DNA of 64,000 nucleotides from Tetrastigma voinierianum. Taxonomy: Eukaryota; Streptophyta; Magnoliopsida; Vitales; Vitaceae. Both the position numbers and the translations under genes were made by a program. A model generated the notes under the pieces. The model saw nothing but the letters and a program-made list of their open reading frames with translations. It did no database searches and was not told where the DNA came from. Positions 35,761 to 47,950 of this stretch are shown here, piece by piece. Every line of letters begins with the position of its first letter. Position 1 is the first letter of the stretch. Where the stretch lies: contig JAEQBH010000667.1 of NCBI GenBank assembly GCA_016808115.1, positions 372,001 to 436,000 on the forward strand. Reading direction: 5' to 3'.

Positions 35761-37045
35761 TTTACATCTAGACTACTCTAATTTGCAAAACAGAATCTGC
35801 ACATAGCTCCACTTTGACAAATTTCTGGGCACTTTGGGGTTACAATTTACATGTACCTTCTGCAAGTAAATTATTCCCCTAGAAGTCTAGGTTACCCATA
35901 ATTTTGAATCACTCAATTTGGATGAGTGAAACTCAACTTATGACCAAAACATCACAACTATACCCAAAACAGAGCATACCCGTGAGATACTCGAAACTCA
36001 CCTTTAAACCCATATTCGGGAGCCTTAGAGCTACAATTTGCTCCTAGTCCCTTCTATAAATTTGTAGCTCTTATGGTTCTTTACCAATTAAAATCACTTA
36101 ATTTGGATGATTATAACTTAGCCTATAACCAAAACAAGAACAGAGGTTTTGACAAATTTTTAATAGCATTTCCTTTGAAAACCCAACATTTCCCTTTTAC
36201 AAACATTCCTCAAAACCAATCCAAACAAACACCAACCAACAATACTCTTCAAAACTCAACCCAAAACAACCCCTAACTCAAATACAACCAATACAAACAC
36301 CTTTAACTCCAAAGGCTGGGGTTTCTAACAACCAACTCAAGAAAAAGGGTTAGGCTTAGCTTTTCTTACCTTCAATCATCGATTCTCCACCACCAAGCTT
36401 TCTTCTCGTTTCTTGATCCTTAATCTCCAGTTTTTATGGAGAAAATCACAAATCTCCTCCTCCCTTTCACACCCAACCGGAAGGAGCCTTAGCTTTTCTC
36501 CTCTCAAAAAAAACGTGAATGCCTAAATGGCATTCCATAGACCATATTTTGGTCTTGAATCTCATTAAAAGATTAAGGTCTTGTTTGGCCTTCTCATTAA
36601 ATCCACTTTTCTCATTTTTTCCATTTTAACACTTCAATACTTCTTTCATTTCGCCATTTCACTTCATTTACATTTTGGCAATTACATTCTTCATTTATGA
36701 CCCTTAGGTCCCCATTTGACATTTTTACCAAATTTATTTGGCTCTTGTAAAATTTTCGGGTTGTATATTTTTTTCGTTCTTGGGATTTAAATTCCGGAAA
36801 ATTTTCATTTACTTTATTTTATACCCTAAACATGTTCTGAAACTATTAGGGTATTTTTAGGGCGTTATAGTTTGAGTACTTAGTTTTTTTTATTTTTCTT
36901 CTAAATCTCTGTGGGAACGATATCCGGACTTTAAAACCACTTTATTACTGGTTGACCTGTGCACTTGCAATAAGAGAAACCAAGTTGAAATCTAAATAGT
37001 GAAGAATAAGAAAAGAACATCAACAATTTGGCAATCAATAGAACC

Positions 37046-38640
37046 TCTTGATCCCCACTATAACCAATAAAGAACTCAATGATGGTTTTTGGATCATGTT
37101 TCTTGGATTGCGGGTTGCACGGTCTCACTTCCACCTTACAACCCTAAACATGGAAGTGCCGAAGACTATGCTTCTTCTATGACCATAGCTCATATGGAGT
37201 CTTAGGAACAGACTTACTAGGCGCTTGGTTCAATATATAAGCTACAGTTTTCAAAGCTTCACCCCATAAGAACTCAAATAGTTAGGAATTAACAAGCATA
37301 CATCGAGCCATATCAAGAAGTGTGCGATTCCTCCTCTTCTCGATCCCATTATGTTGAGGGAGTGGATTGCGATTTATACTGGGCATCAATGCCATATTCA
37401 GGTACTTCGCAAATGTCCGTTACACCAATTTATCGAATGAATCAACATTGATCTTTTTCCCCTGTTGGAGCTCAACTTTTGCTTTGAAAGCCGGAAAGCC
37501 TCCAGAAGAGTCGATTTCTCAATTTAATGAGCCTGAGCAAAACTACAACTAGAATAATCATCAATGAACGTGATGAAATATTTATGGCTGCCCATAGCAG
37601 GAGGAGTGAATGACCCATAAATATCTATATGAATAACCCTAAGCAACTCAGTGCATTTATCAACTTTTACATTCCTAACTTTGGCGGTTAGTTTACCCTT
37701 GATGCAATCTACAAATGTATCAGAATATGAGAAATCAAGATTCGGAAGAATCTCATCCATAATTAATCTCTCCATTCTCTGTCTAGAAATATGACCCAAA
37801 CGCGTATGCCAAAGAGTAGAAGAGTTTTCATTCAATCTCAAATGTTTCGTGCTACTAACAGTATTAATAGAAAAGGTAGCAAAAGCAGAAGGCAAAGTAG
37901 ACAACTCTAATTTGTAAAGATTCTCATAAAGTACTCAAGTGCCAATTAATAGTGAATCTCGATACAATTTAACTTTTCCAGTTCCAAAAAGAAAACTATA
38001 TCAAAGTCTAAAAAAAAAGGTATTGATATCAAATTTCTCCTGATCGAGGGTATGTGTGCCACATCCTGCAATTCCAAAAAGTTTCCTGTACTAAGTTGCA
38101 ATCTAACAACTCCTATAAAATCAACTTGGACTCTTGTATCGTCTCTCATATACACGCACTGCTCCAAACTAGTTGGACTTATTCTGCTTATCAACGCTGC
38201 ATGTAATTGCAAGCTAGAATGAGAAGACCACTATCTAAATTCACCGCCATTAGATGACGATTAATGATATCGATTCAAAACAAACATTCACCCAGTGATT
38301 ATTAAATAACTCATTTTTCTAATTCTTTGAAAACTTGTATATTTCTTACTAATAGCATCCAAGAACTCTTTTGCATTCTCAATCTTGGGAATGCTTGCAT
38401 AAATATAATTCGTCCATATGATTCTCCATAATCATTAAACAACATCGATTAGAATACTCCCAATTCTCATAGAACTTTTTCTCATTTGCAAAACTCTCAA
38501 TAGGGGGTTTTAGAGGAGTTTCAACTTTCAAGGCTAAGTTTAGTTTCATAATTGTCAAATTCATCAGGAGAGATTCAACCCATTGTTTGTAATTAGTTCC
38601 ATTAAGTTTCGTGATGGTAGAGAACCGAGGAAAGCTCAAA
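37046..38640 (-). pseudogene. Copia element 1 gag, protease remnant and integrase part
   Basis: 38639-38379 is gag (LNGTNYKQWVESLLMNL, ENWEYSNRCCLMIM). 38212-37946 is the protease-to-integrase region (VRLQLSTGNFLELQDVAHIPS); the protease DTG/DSG is not seen. 37904-37524 is the GAG-pre-integrase zinc domain (LWHTRLGHIS, DCIKGK) and the start of the integrase core (HIDIYGSF, YFITFIDDYS). 37520-37046 continues the integrase (QNGIEKR-type block, MLVNS, PKTPYELW) to the insertion junction in the FIGYS segment. Several stops and frameshifts. Confidence 0.85.
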
Positions 38641-39910
38641 GATAAAGAAGAAATAAAAGAGCAATGTCAAAAATATATGTAAAACAAAGACATGTAAATT
38701 GTTCTATCCTACGGCTTACCAAATGACCCACAAAAGTGGTCACAAAATGCTAGAGTCTGTAAAATACAAAAAAACTCATACATAGGTAAAAGCAGTTCAC
38801 CAATTGTCACAATCAAATGCGTTAATTTCTCATCGATAGGATAGTAAAATTACGTGGTTCATGATAATTAGTAAAATTTCTTCCCTAAACTAAGCATCGT
38901 ACCAAATAATAAAGTCATTCATAGGACAAGTTCATTATCCGTATGGATCTTAGCAAAATTGATGCGTAAGATAAAAGAAATTACAGTTACAACATTAATT
39001 CCAAAAATATCTGACATACTCAGACTTACGAGAGGCAAGTTCATAAGCATACAACTCAATTTTTACCCAAGTTCATAAACATTCAATTTTATTCATAATA
39101 TGATGCTATGAATGATCAAACTAGCACTAACATAAATTACAAAAGCAATATGTGAAAAAGAAACAATAAGATTTTTACAAAGATCCTATAAATGCTTAAT
39201 ATATTATTCAATTCAAGTGAGATGCCGAAGGCAAAGTACTTTAAGAAGGGAAGAACTTGGCCTAAAATAAATTGTGCCAAAAATAAATTTAATGCTCAAT
39301 AGCCCATGAAAAACAACCCATTAGACTATCATATCGGTCTAAAACTGGGCTTCGTCTTGAGACTTTTCAAAACTAGAAGTGCAAAATAATTTGTTTGGGC
39401 CTCGAACCATGCGGTTCCCTAAAATGGCTGTGTTTATGGGATAATAGACATCTCGATTATCGAGATTATATTATTAATACAGTTCTAGAATTGAATGATG
39501 ATCCTCGTTTTCCATTTTTTATTTATTAATTTTACATGAGGAACGTAGTGGGAACTCCACTTTCTCATGGTAGGGTACGAAATTAAAGGCATGTGATAAG
39601 TGGTCCAAATTAAGCCTTTTATTTTATTATTATTATTATTTTAATCCGACATTTATCAGTTCCGCATCTTCCTTTACACGGCTAGAGGATAAACAAAACA
39701 AATAAAATAAAATAAATTTTCATTATTCATCTCACGGTAATCAAGATCACAACCATTAATGTCAATCACGAAAAAAATTGTTTCTTGATCTTACGAAAAA
39801 TCAAATACGAATTCGACAAGAACATATTCGTTTTGAAATAGATAATAGAAACGAAGAAAAAATAGAGAACACTGACAAATAAATTTGACAGTTTTAATGT
39901 CAATTAAAAC
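38641..39910 (-). other. Leader of copia element 1
   Basis: Non-coding. Its gag-proximal part (38750-39010) matches 41950-42110 and 55070-55200 of copia element 2 in inverted orientation. The rest is AT-rich with an (ATT)n run near 39627-39645. Confidence 0.7.
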
Positions 39911-40302
39911 GGTTTTGATATCAATTATTAGATTATTTTGTTAAAGTCAAGAGCATTTATTAAGCCCAAAATAATTTATTAACAATAAAAAATAACCAAT
40001 AAATACAAATCCAAAATACAAATTTTATTGAATAAAGAAGCATATCAATCCATAATGTGCGGAAAGCATACCTAGCATGGATTCGGAATTATTGACCGTC
40101 ATTGGTTTCCTAAATCTGTAAGGGGTGAGATAAAAAAAAAGCTACGATTGAAGATGATTATTTTCTTCTCCTCAAAACGTGTGACTCATAGCTAGTTAAT
40201 ATTAAATCATCACATAAATGACTCATAATTAATATGCTCAATTACACAATTAAAATTATAATATGATTATGCTTAGTATATAACTAATAAATTAATCCAA
40301 CA
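39911..40302 (-). repeat. Primer-binding site and 5' LTR of copia element 1
   Basis: The minus-strand TTGATATCAAAAC at 39924-39912 is a worn form of TTGGTATCAGAGC. The LTR (39926-40302, 377 bp) starts TGTTGGATTAATTTATTA. It lacks about 150 bp present in the 3' LTR (the TATA-proximal part), so it carries an internal deletion. Confidence 0.85.
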
Positions 40303-40595
40303 AATTCCCAATTAGGCCTGTCATCTGTGGTAAATAGAGGCATCGAGCTGGATAGGTAATACATGTACATTCGCTTCAAGGATTTTGGTGATCGGTAGAT
40401 GACGGTCAGGTCGAATGCCTATGGGGGCCACCCCTAATGACCCTTTCCAATTCTAAGTTCACGAAAGAACAAGAACAAGAACAGGAACAGGAATAGGAAC
40501 AGGAATAGGAATAGTAATAGATTAGATTAGGCTAGCATAAGGTCTTGGATGCTAACGCCTTTCACAGGACACCTCAGAAGGCTGCTTGCGTGTTT
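40303..40595. repeat. Short flank between the two copia elements with a hexanucleotide microsatellite
   Basis: About 290 bp of non-element DNA. At 40455-40521 it has gaacaa, gaacag and gaatag units. It ends with TGTTT (40591-40595), the target duplication of copia 2. No coding sequence is visible. Confidence 0.8.
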
Positions 40596-41067
40596 TGTTA
40601 GATTAATTTATTAATTTATAGACTAAACATAATCATATTATAATTTTAATTGTAGTATTATGTATGTTAATTATAGGTCATTTACGGGATGATTTAATAT
40701 TAACTAGCTATGAGCTCATGGTTCTATCTTCTCCTTTTCTTTGGTAAACTCATTGAATCAAAGCCACCTTTATGCTCATATATATGAGAATAACTTCCTT
40801 GCACTTTAACAAGAGCAGTAACACACTTTGGGGAGAAGAAAAGATCTTACTTTCAACTCTAACATTTCGATCTCATCCCTTTGCATTTTGGCATTAATGG
40901 TAGTCACACAATTCCGATCTAAGGTTTATGTTCTTACACACTACACTGATATGCTTATTTGTTCAATAAAATTTGTATTTTGTAATATATTTATTGAATC
41001 TTTTGATTATTGACCAATTGTTTTTGGAATCAATAAATACTCTTAATTTTTATAAAATAATTTAGCA
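40596..41067 (+). repeat. 5' LTR of copia element 2
   Basis: 472 bp, TGTTAGATTAATTTATTAAT to AATTTAGCA. A TATA-like CATATATATGAG lies near 40778. The 61-codon open frame at 40828-41013 is in the LTR and is not a gene. Confidence 0.9.
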
Positions 41068-41068
41068 A

Positions 41069-41081
41069 TTGGTATCATAAC
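41069..41081 (+). other. Primer-binding site of copia element 2
   Basis: TTGGTATCATAAC, differing at two places from the tRNA-Met complement TTGGTATCAGAGC, one base after the LTR end. Confidence 0.8.
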
Positions 41082-42143
41082 AACTTTAATTGGCATTAAA
41101 ACTGTCAATTTTATTTTTCTATAATTTTTTTTGTTTTTTTATATGTCAAAGTATCCTTTCTACAAATTTGATCAAAAGTGATAAAATAAAATTCTTGATA
41201 TTCCTTTTGGGTTTGATTGATATCCTTTGTTGATTGATGGAATTAAAATTATAATATAATTTCATTCATTGTCAAGATACAATTGTATGAGAATGATTTT
41301 AAGGTTTTTATTTAAAAAAGAAAAAACAAAAAACAAAAAGAGACCACTTCACTTTGACGTTATCAATGTTTAATACTAGCCATTGGTGGACACTTTGTTC
41401 TCCGTGAGATTTTAGTGGAATTTTTTTTTTTTTTAATTTGATTAGTATTAATAGGAATGATAGAGGGGCATCAGATTTCTCAAGGAAATCTTTATTCGTA
41501 ATAATTTTTATTCAGTATCATGATTGGATATGACTAATTAGATTTTTCATTCTGAACAATTCTTTTGCTAGAGGTTACCAAATTTCTCATAGAAATCCTT
41601 ATTTTTTATTTATTTATTTATTTATTTATTGGGATTTTTCATGGGGAGTAAATTTGAAGTCAAATTTTACTTTTGCCCCTATTTTTACTCTACTATCCCA
41701 TTAAGTATGAAATTTGTTTTGAGAACAAAATTTACTTTTTAACCCAATTTTACAATATTTTTATTATTTCCTTTTTCACAATATTGCCTTAGCAATTTAT
41801 GTTTGCGCTTATTTGGACATTTATAAGATCATATCATGAATAAGATTATTACCGAGTATTATCGTGACGGAGTAAAAATTAGAAATATTAAATGCTTATG
41901 AACTTGTCGAGCCCTTGAGTTTGGCCGATATTCTTTAAACTGATGTTGTAATTATTATTTCTCCCGTCTTGCAGATCAATTTTGCTAAGATCCATACGAA
42001 TAATGAAGTTATCTTATTGATGACTTTATTTTTGGTAGGATGCTTAGTTTGGTAAAGAAATTTCATTAAGTGTCATGAACCTCGTAATTTTACAACCCTA
42101 TCGGAGAGAAATTGACGATTGGCCGCGGATAACTAGTAATCGC
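41082..42143 (+). other. Leader of copia element 2, left part
   Basis: AT-rich and non-coding, with a (TTTA)n run at 41605-41630. The stretch 41950-42110 matches copia 1 leader. A remnant gattgg..aactagtaat before 42144 fits the copia 1 sequence caattggtgaattgc at the same place, marking the element C junction. Confidence 0.7.
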
Positions 42144-44103
42144 GGACGCCCTAAACCCGCAAGTCCGTCGACTATCCGTCAACCCGCTGAATATAGCAGA
42201 TGCCCGTTACCCGACGCCACTTGAGAAAATCTGGCAGCCCCGAGACTGGAGCTCTACCCAACAAAACACCCGTGATGAAACCCTCGTCCCGCCGGCAAAC
42301 AATATAACTCACACGATACAAGTATTGATAAACGGTCTCTGAGCCTACTAAATATCCAAAACATACCAACTATATCCAATAATTCTAAGAGTTCAAATGT
42401 TTTACTTTTATACAAATATATATTAAAATACTCGAATTTAATACATGTAAACATCAAGAACCTCAAAGGCACACTGCTTCTTCTAAATTCGGTCTCAGAC
42501 GAGCCGTCCGCACGCCCTTGTACTGTAAAATATGTTCGACAGTAATGAGCTAACGCCGCATGGGAATCACCCCAAGGGCTATCCTCCACCGGCAATGTTC
42601 CAGCAAACACACATTCGCAAATTCGTGATCCTACTTGAATGTCTACATGCGTATCCCCATGTCTCGAAGTCCTCACCGACTCCCCTGGTACCGCTCTAAG
42701 CCATGTATGAGAAAATAATCATTTTCAAAAACAAAACCATTGCCTTGAAAATATACTAACAAACATTCGTAAAATATGGGACTACTCCTCCGAGGCGAAT
42801 TGGTTATGAGCTTCAAAACAATGGCGTCAACTCATCCGAAATGATCTGTTGGCCCATCTCCCAACCCAATTCTCCGGAATATCATCCTGTGAAATTCCTT
42901 TCAAAAACGTTTTCGTTTTTCTTTCAATTTTTCCATGTCATGCACTCACACCTAACTTCTAGGTTACCTAGTGCATATGAAATGCATTGTGATGCCATTT
43001 CAACAACTCATATAACACATGCAAATATACGTACATGCATATATTCACAAATCATTCAATTCACACAATTATGTCATGTAAATTCATTAATTCATTAATT
43101 CATACATCAAAATTAGCTCACTTGGGCTAATGATCAAACACGAGCAATTTAATTTAAATCACTCGGCCAAACACATATTTTCACAAAAATTATTTTCGTG
43201 TCACTATTCCTAGGAACAGTAAAACCCTAGGGTTTACGCTCCAATGACTAACACCATCGGCTCACTTTATGAACCCGCATTTCTCGCCAATTCGCCATAC
43301 ATGCATCAAAGCATACATTTTCACATAAATGCAATAAATTAGGAACCTGTCAGCCTCGTGGGATGTCATGGACCGCCCATGGGTTTCAAAATCTGAATAC
43401 CGTTCCAAGATTTTGGAATCGATCAACGGCCTCACGGCTCAATCGACTCAAACATTTACAATGTTCTTAAACAAAGAGTAAAGCGCAAGTAGGAGAAACT
43501 CTGCCTCTCGGAGTTTGAGGAAACTCCTTTAACCGGTGATCTACGCTAAGCCCTCTCCGCTGCAGAGCGCCTTCATCTTAAGATCAGCTGTCATTTATCG
43601 CCCGCATTGTGAGAGATAGCACTTTCTCTCACTAAACTCAAATTTCGATCTACCGGTTCTCCCCTTTTGGTTTCCCACGTTCTTCTTTGTTTAGTGGAGA
43701 AGATACACCAGATATGTTTTGTCTTTTACTAACTTAAACTTTTCCAAAATGACATTTTATGTCCTTATTTTCCCGCTTTGATATTCGCCTCTATCTCTGG
43801 GCTGCCTACTTTATCACTTTCTTTACTCATGCCACTTATGGCACATGAGTACTTGTTATATGTGACTTTCGTCGCATCGACTCGCTTTACTAAGACCAAA
43901 TGCAATGCCTCGAAATGTCAACTCCGATTTCGAAATTTAACGAAATTTTACGACTAGCTAGATTTCATGAGATTCATTCCAACGGTGCAATCCGTTTGGC
44001 ATCATCCGAGATCCAGAGAATAAATTATGGATTTTAATCGAATTACCACCTGTAATCGAAATTACGATTTTACTCTTTTTCCAAAATCAACTTCTGGTCT
44101 ACA
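42144..44103 (-). repeat. 3' LTR of gypsy element C
   Basis: About 1.96 kb. It aligns with 53094-55063, for example in the block ACTATATCCAATAATTCTAA near 42370 and TTCAAATGTTTTACTT. Ends are worn (TGTAGACC start). Confidence 0.85.
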
Positions 44104-44117
44104 TTCTCCTCCTGTGC

Positions 44118-46040
44118 TTAATTCTGCCTCGAAATTCGACAATCACAATCACTCACATGCATATGCAACGCGCACTCTATCATGCATGTAACTAGCCATT
44201 TAAATCTTAAACGACGAAACCACGTACCTTCATCCCTAAACAAGAAGGGATAGGTGGCCCGCATTGTGTCCTCGTGTTCCCACGTTGACTCCTCCATCAC
44301 GCATATGACTCTCACTAGCCTCACTCGCCTTGGCGTCAGAAACTTTGATCACGGCTATCAACACGCACACCGTCCCTCCCTCAAGGTCCCATCCTGCCGT
44401 CTAATCCGGGCCCCTAATCCACCACATGAGCTGGACTCTGGGAGGCATGGATTTCCTGAGCATGGAGGAAGGCGTGAAACACCTCGTGATACTCGACATG
44501 CTAGGCGCAGAACGCGAACCGTAAGTTAACGGTGTCACCTTCCGAAAGTATCCGTATTCCACTGAACTGGCGTCGCCGGCTGGCATCGAGGCACGGCAAG
44601 ATTTTATCCCGAACCCCGAACCCTGGCACGCACCCGCGCACCGCCCGCCCCAAAGCCTGGCAGACGCCGGTCAGACAAGCTCACCTTCTCGAAGGTGTCT
44701 CTAATCGCATCAGACCAAGGATGGAGCTCTCTCACCTTGGTCCAACATAGCGGTGATCTCGCATGGCCTCCCATACAATGCCTCATATGGTGCCATCCAG
44801 ATACTCGCCCGATAATCATGTTGTAGCGAATTTACTAAGGGCAAATGCTCTTCCCAAATACCCTTATGATCCAGACTCATGCTCGCAAAGATGTCCTCTA
44901 ACACCGTATAGTCCGCACAACGTGATAACCTCACACAACCCCATTGTGTAAACGCCACTTCCTAAGGTCACTATCGCTACAATCCAACGGACGGCCAACC
45001 TAGTCCATGCCATGAACGGATCCCTATACCGAGCCCTGCCGCCATCAACACCCAATGTAATTGACAAGGTATCCAAATCTCGAAATACTCCGACTCCCTA
45101 TCACTCAACTCTAAGTCTACGTGATAACCCGACCGTGTGTTTTCATCTCGACACATAACTCTTCTGGGCCACTTCAAGCCTCTTACATTTCCTCGATTCA
45201 ACAATGAGTCTTCTGACGTGAGTCCTAAAGACAAACTCAACCTACACTCACCTAAGAGTGGTGAATGACTGCATCGCGCACCCACACCTCCGACTGACTT
45301 GATGTTACCGCAGCACACGAACACAAATAATGCCTGGCATCAGAACACTCTATCCCGGGTCCACTGTGAGCAGAACCCTTAGACCTCTCACTATGAATCC
45401 CGAATTTCCATCAGGCTTGAATCTCACCCCACATCCTAGGAAGAACATCTACATGGCTTTCTAAAGGTCTTAACTCTCATCCCCAACCAATGTCGTGGTC
45501 GAGTACGACAGGGCTAAGGTTTCTATTACTGACAACGCGATGGCTGTCGACTCATCCATGTCAATCATGACATCAACAACCAACAAAGTCTAGCTTCCAC
45601 CCCCACGCCCACTACACTTCTACGCGCAACTCCGATCCGTCTCCTCGACTTCACCACACCGCCCCTCCGTTCATTCAGGCTGGGAAGTGCTTGTATAGCA
45701 CCCTCGAAATCGAAAACCGGTTCCTCTGACCCGTTCTAGGGTGTGGAGGAATGAACTGTATACTCTCCACCCCATCACGACCAGGATCAGGTCATTGCCC
45801 CAAAACCTCGGGATCCCCCGTCTCTAGGAGCATCCCATCCCCATATGCCTAGGCTATCGGCAAATAACATATCACCCGCCCCCCGCCCGACTAACCGCCC
45901 AACCCGCCCCGGTCTCGAATCTCATGTGAAGCAGAGTCTTTCCATTTTCCCCAACTAGAGAAAGCCGATCCTCCTCTCGCATTTCAACACCCATTCCGGG
46001 TGTCCAAGTATCCCTCAATCTCTCTCATGGTCAGGACCGT
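44118..46040 (-). pseudogene. RNase H and integrase of gypsy element C
   Basis: The best-preserved integrase piece is 44958-44710 (WEEHLPLVNSLQ, SIWMAPYEALYGRPCE) with the following WTKVRELHPWSDAIRDTFEKV in another frame (44819-44640). The C-terminus at 44324-44118 reads ESTWEHEDTMRATYPFLFRD, close to element B and to Tekay-like integrase ends. RNase H should lie at about 46040-45400 but is poorly readable. Frames change repeatedly. Confidence 0.75.
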
Positions 46041-46099
46041 CCTAACCATGGAGTCCATGTCTCGTAGGTGAAGTCCCACGATCCCGCCCGACGGACAAC

Positions 46100-46640
46100 T
46101 TCAACCCATTCGAGTCTCGTAATACCCACCAATCCCAAGAAACTACGTATCTCGGATCGACATTCTGGGCTCTACTCAACTCACCGCCTCAACCTTCTCT
46201 GGTCGACCACTTGAGCGCCGACACCACGTGTCCCAAATCTCCTCAAAGAAGCTAAAACTCGCCCATCGAACTTAGCATACACCGATGGTCTCTCAAGAAT
46301 CGTAACACAATCCTCATGATACTCATGCTCCCACTGATCGAGTAGATCAAATTGTCATCCACGAAGACTACGACAAACTGATTCAGATAGGGTTGAACAC
46401 TTCGCGCATGAGATCCATGAATACGCTTAAGATTCGCCAATCCAAAGGGCATCACCATAAACTCAAAGTGCCCATAACGCCGCCCTAAACGCCGGCCTTA
46501 GGAAGATCCAGATCCTAACCTCACCGATGGTAACCAAGGCGTAAGGTCTATCTCTGAGTAGACTCCGCGCCCCTCTCAACCGATCAAACAAATCGTCAAT
46601 CTCTGTGAATGGTACCGATTCTTGATCGTAACTCCCGGCT
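46100..46640 (-). pseudogene. Reverse transcriptase of gypsy element C
   Basis: Begins near 46620 (FTEIDDLFDRLRGA, RDRPYAL), continues through MPFGLAN at 46450 and an intact catalytic box FVDD (about 46365-46354) in QFVVVFVDDNLIYS, then EIRSFLGL near 46150-46120. Only this segment (46458-46252) is open. The long plus-strand frame 46622-47206 is antisense shadow of protease and RT sequence. Confidence 0.85.
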
Positions 46641-46957
46641 CAACCTGCTCAGAGTCAATGCACAGTCGAAGGGTCTTGTCTCTTCTTGCAAATAGAACCG
46701 TGAGCGCCATGGCAAGGCGGTTTCTGGCTCTAATGAACCTCATTCCAATAAATTTCAGAATCGGACTCGAAGTTCTCGCAAGTCAACTAGTGTCATCCTC
46801 TATGGTTACAGAGATGGGTGAAGTACCGCAGTGTACCCTTGCAACTCGACAATCGGGTCTACTACCCTCTGCGGAGGTAGTCCGTAGCTCATCCGAAAAA
46901 CATCCACATACGCATACTACTCGAGGTGACCTAAGTCCTGGGCCTCCTCGTCCTAGG

Positions 46958-47637
46958 TTAAGGCCCGCTAGCCAACCCTGCCAAATGTCCCTGACACCTG
47001 GACTCATATACTATTTGGGGCAAAATATCATGCTTGTCCCCCTGAAATACCACATGAGTACTGTCCTGCGTGTAGGCGGTAACCCTCCTACGCTCACAAT
47101 CGATAACGATCCTTTCAGCTATCAGCCAATCCATCCATTGGATGACATCGACATGTCCATGATCCTCAGGTCCACTGTGAGTAGAGTCCTCGAGATCTCT
47201 AACTAGCAACCTCGACCTATCATCCTTATTCTCGCCCTAATCCCTAGGGGAGAACTCACATACTAAGGCTCCTCTAAAGTCTTTAGAGGTCCTTGCCCAT
47301 TTCTACCATACTTGGGCCTCACGCTCTAGCTAGAACGCAGCCTGGGGCCATCCGGGTCGCCAGGCAATCTCCATAGCCTCTAACACTTTCGCCCGCATGA
47401 ACCAATGGTCTATCACCACCTGCCCTCCCCCGTGAATGCTCTAGAGGATGATGCGCCCCCAAACCTCGGGAGGCACAGGATCTCTTGTCTACTACTATAC
47501 CACCAGGCGATAGCATTCATCCCAGAATACCTACGTACCAGCAAAAGTCTCGCTTATCACTTGTTGTCGGTCAAATGCCTGCAGGTGTCACCACACTTCA
47601 TGACGCCCTCTACGTCCTCAAGTTCCCGTCTAGCCAT
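46958..47637 (-). pseudogene. Internally deleted gag fused to protease tail in gypsy element C
   Basis: The minus-strand ATG at 47637 (ATGGCTAGACGGGAACTTG) aligns with the gag starts of elements A and B. Only about 100-130 codons of gag can be traced (a LEHSRG..GD segment and VLEAMEI near 47390). The sequence then jumps to VCEFSPR near 47250 and the protease C-terminal block (WMDWL, VIDCERRRVTAYTQD, VVFQGDK) to 46958. Most of gag, including any zinc knuckle, and the protease active site are missing. Confidence 0.7.
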
Positions 47638-47927
47638 CTATACAGCTTAACATGCATAAGTAATTCAATACAAGATTCTAAGGCATCAACACAAATTTCG
47701 AGACACTAATCATACACATAAATCTGTATACACATTGTCCTTGCATTTACGGTAATGCAAGTCCATTTTGCATTTAAAATATTGTTTTCAACAAAATTTT
47801 ATTTTCAAAAATTTTATTTTTGAAAAAAATTTTTTTTTTTTGAAAATTTTGTCAAATTTTATTTGATTTGATTTGATTTGATTTTTATTTAATTTAATAA
47901 ATAAAAAAAATTTAAAAAATTATTTTG

Positions 47928-47950
47928 TAAATGAACAAGAAGTTCATTTA
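47928..47950 (-). promoter_or_regulatory. Leader hairpin of gypsy element C
   Basis: Nine-base perfect stem (TAAATGAAC with GTTCATTTA) and a 5-base loop, close to the pentanucleotide run, as in element B. Function unknown. Confidence 0.5.

Larger units (their letters stand above)
24937..36869 (-). mobile_element. Ty3/gypsy solo LTR, interrupted by gypsy element B
   Basis: Its own sequence is 24937-25451 plus 34523-36869, about 2.9 kb. It is flanked by an exact GTTTG duplication (24932-24936 and 36870-36874). On the minus strand it starts TATAACGCCC (worn TGTAACGCCC) and ends GGGTTCTTACA. It belongs to the same broad family as the LTRs at 1-1359 and 48979-52631. No internal region is present, which indicates LTR-LTR recombination after insertion. 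The open frame at 35027-35320 is not supported as a gene. Confidence 0.75.
22369..37038. mobile_element. Unclassified solo-LTR-like insertion (outermost insert in copia 1), itself interrupted
   Basis: The real sequence is 22369-24936 plus 36870-37038, about 2.7 kb. It lies in copia 1 pol with a TAGAACC duplication (22362-22368 and 37039-37045; at least GAACC). It starts TGATGAGTTTAAAACTC, a perfect palindrome next to the end (22370-22388). It ends with blocks typical of Athila/Tat-type LTR ends: CTCTGTGGGAACGATA and GTGCACTTGCA near 36910-36970. The final TTTGGCAATC may be LTR end or a leftover primer-binding site. No protein is encoded. Features inside are a TTGTCGCGACAA cluster and a ~550-bp tandem duplication. 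It may be a solo LTR or a small LTR-only element; strand is uncertain. Confidence 0.65.
19507..40302 (-). mobile_element. Ty1/copia element 1, interrupted by nested insertions
   Basis: LTRs at 19507-20031 and 39926-40302 enclose gag, integrase, reverse transcriptase and RNase H in copia order on the minus strand. A target duplication of AATT or AAATT flanks it (19502-19506 and 40303-40307, the last LTR base being shared). Its pol is split between 22368 and 37039 by a 14.7-kb insertion. The two parts rejoin correctly when compared with copia element 2, where the same pol position (near 56560-56590) is continuous. Without the insertion it would be about 6.1 kb. Stops and frameshifts make it non-autonomous. 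Confidence 0.9.

Noticed and set aside
46622..47206. Longest open frame in the window (194 codons, plus strand)
   Set aside because: It is antisense to the protease-RT region of gypsy C, which has clear motifs on the minus strand; no domain is recognisable in the plus-strand translation.
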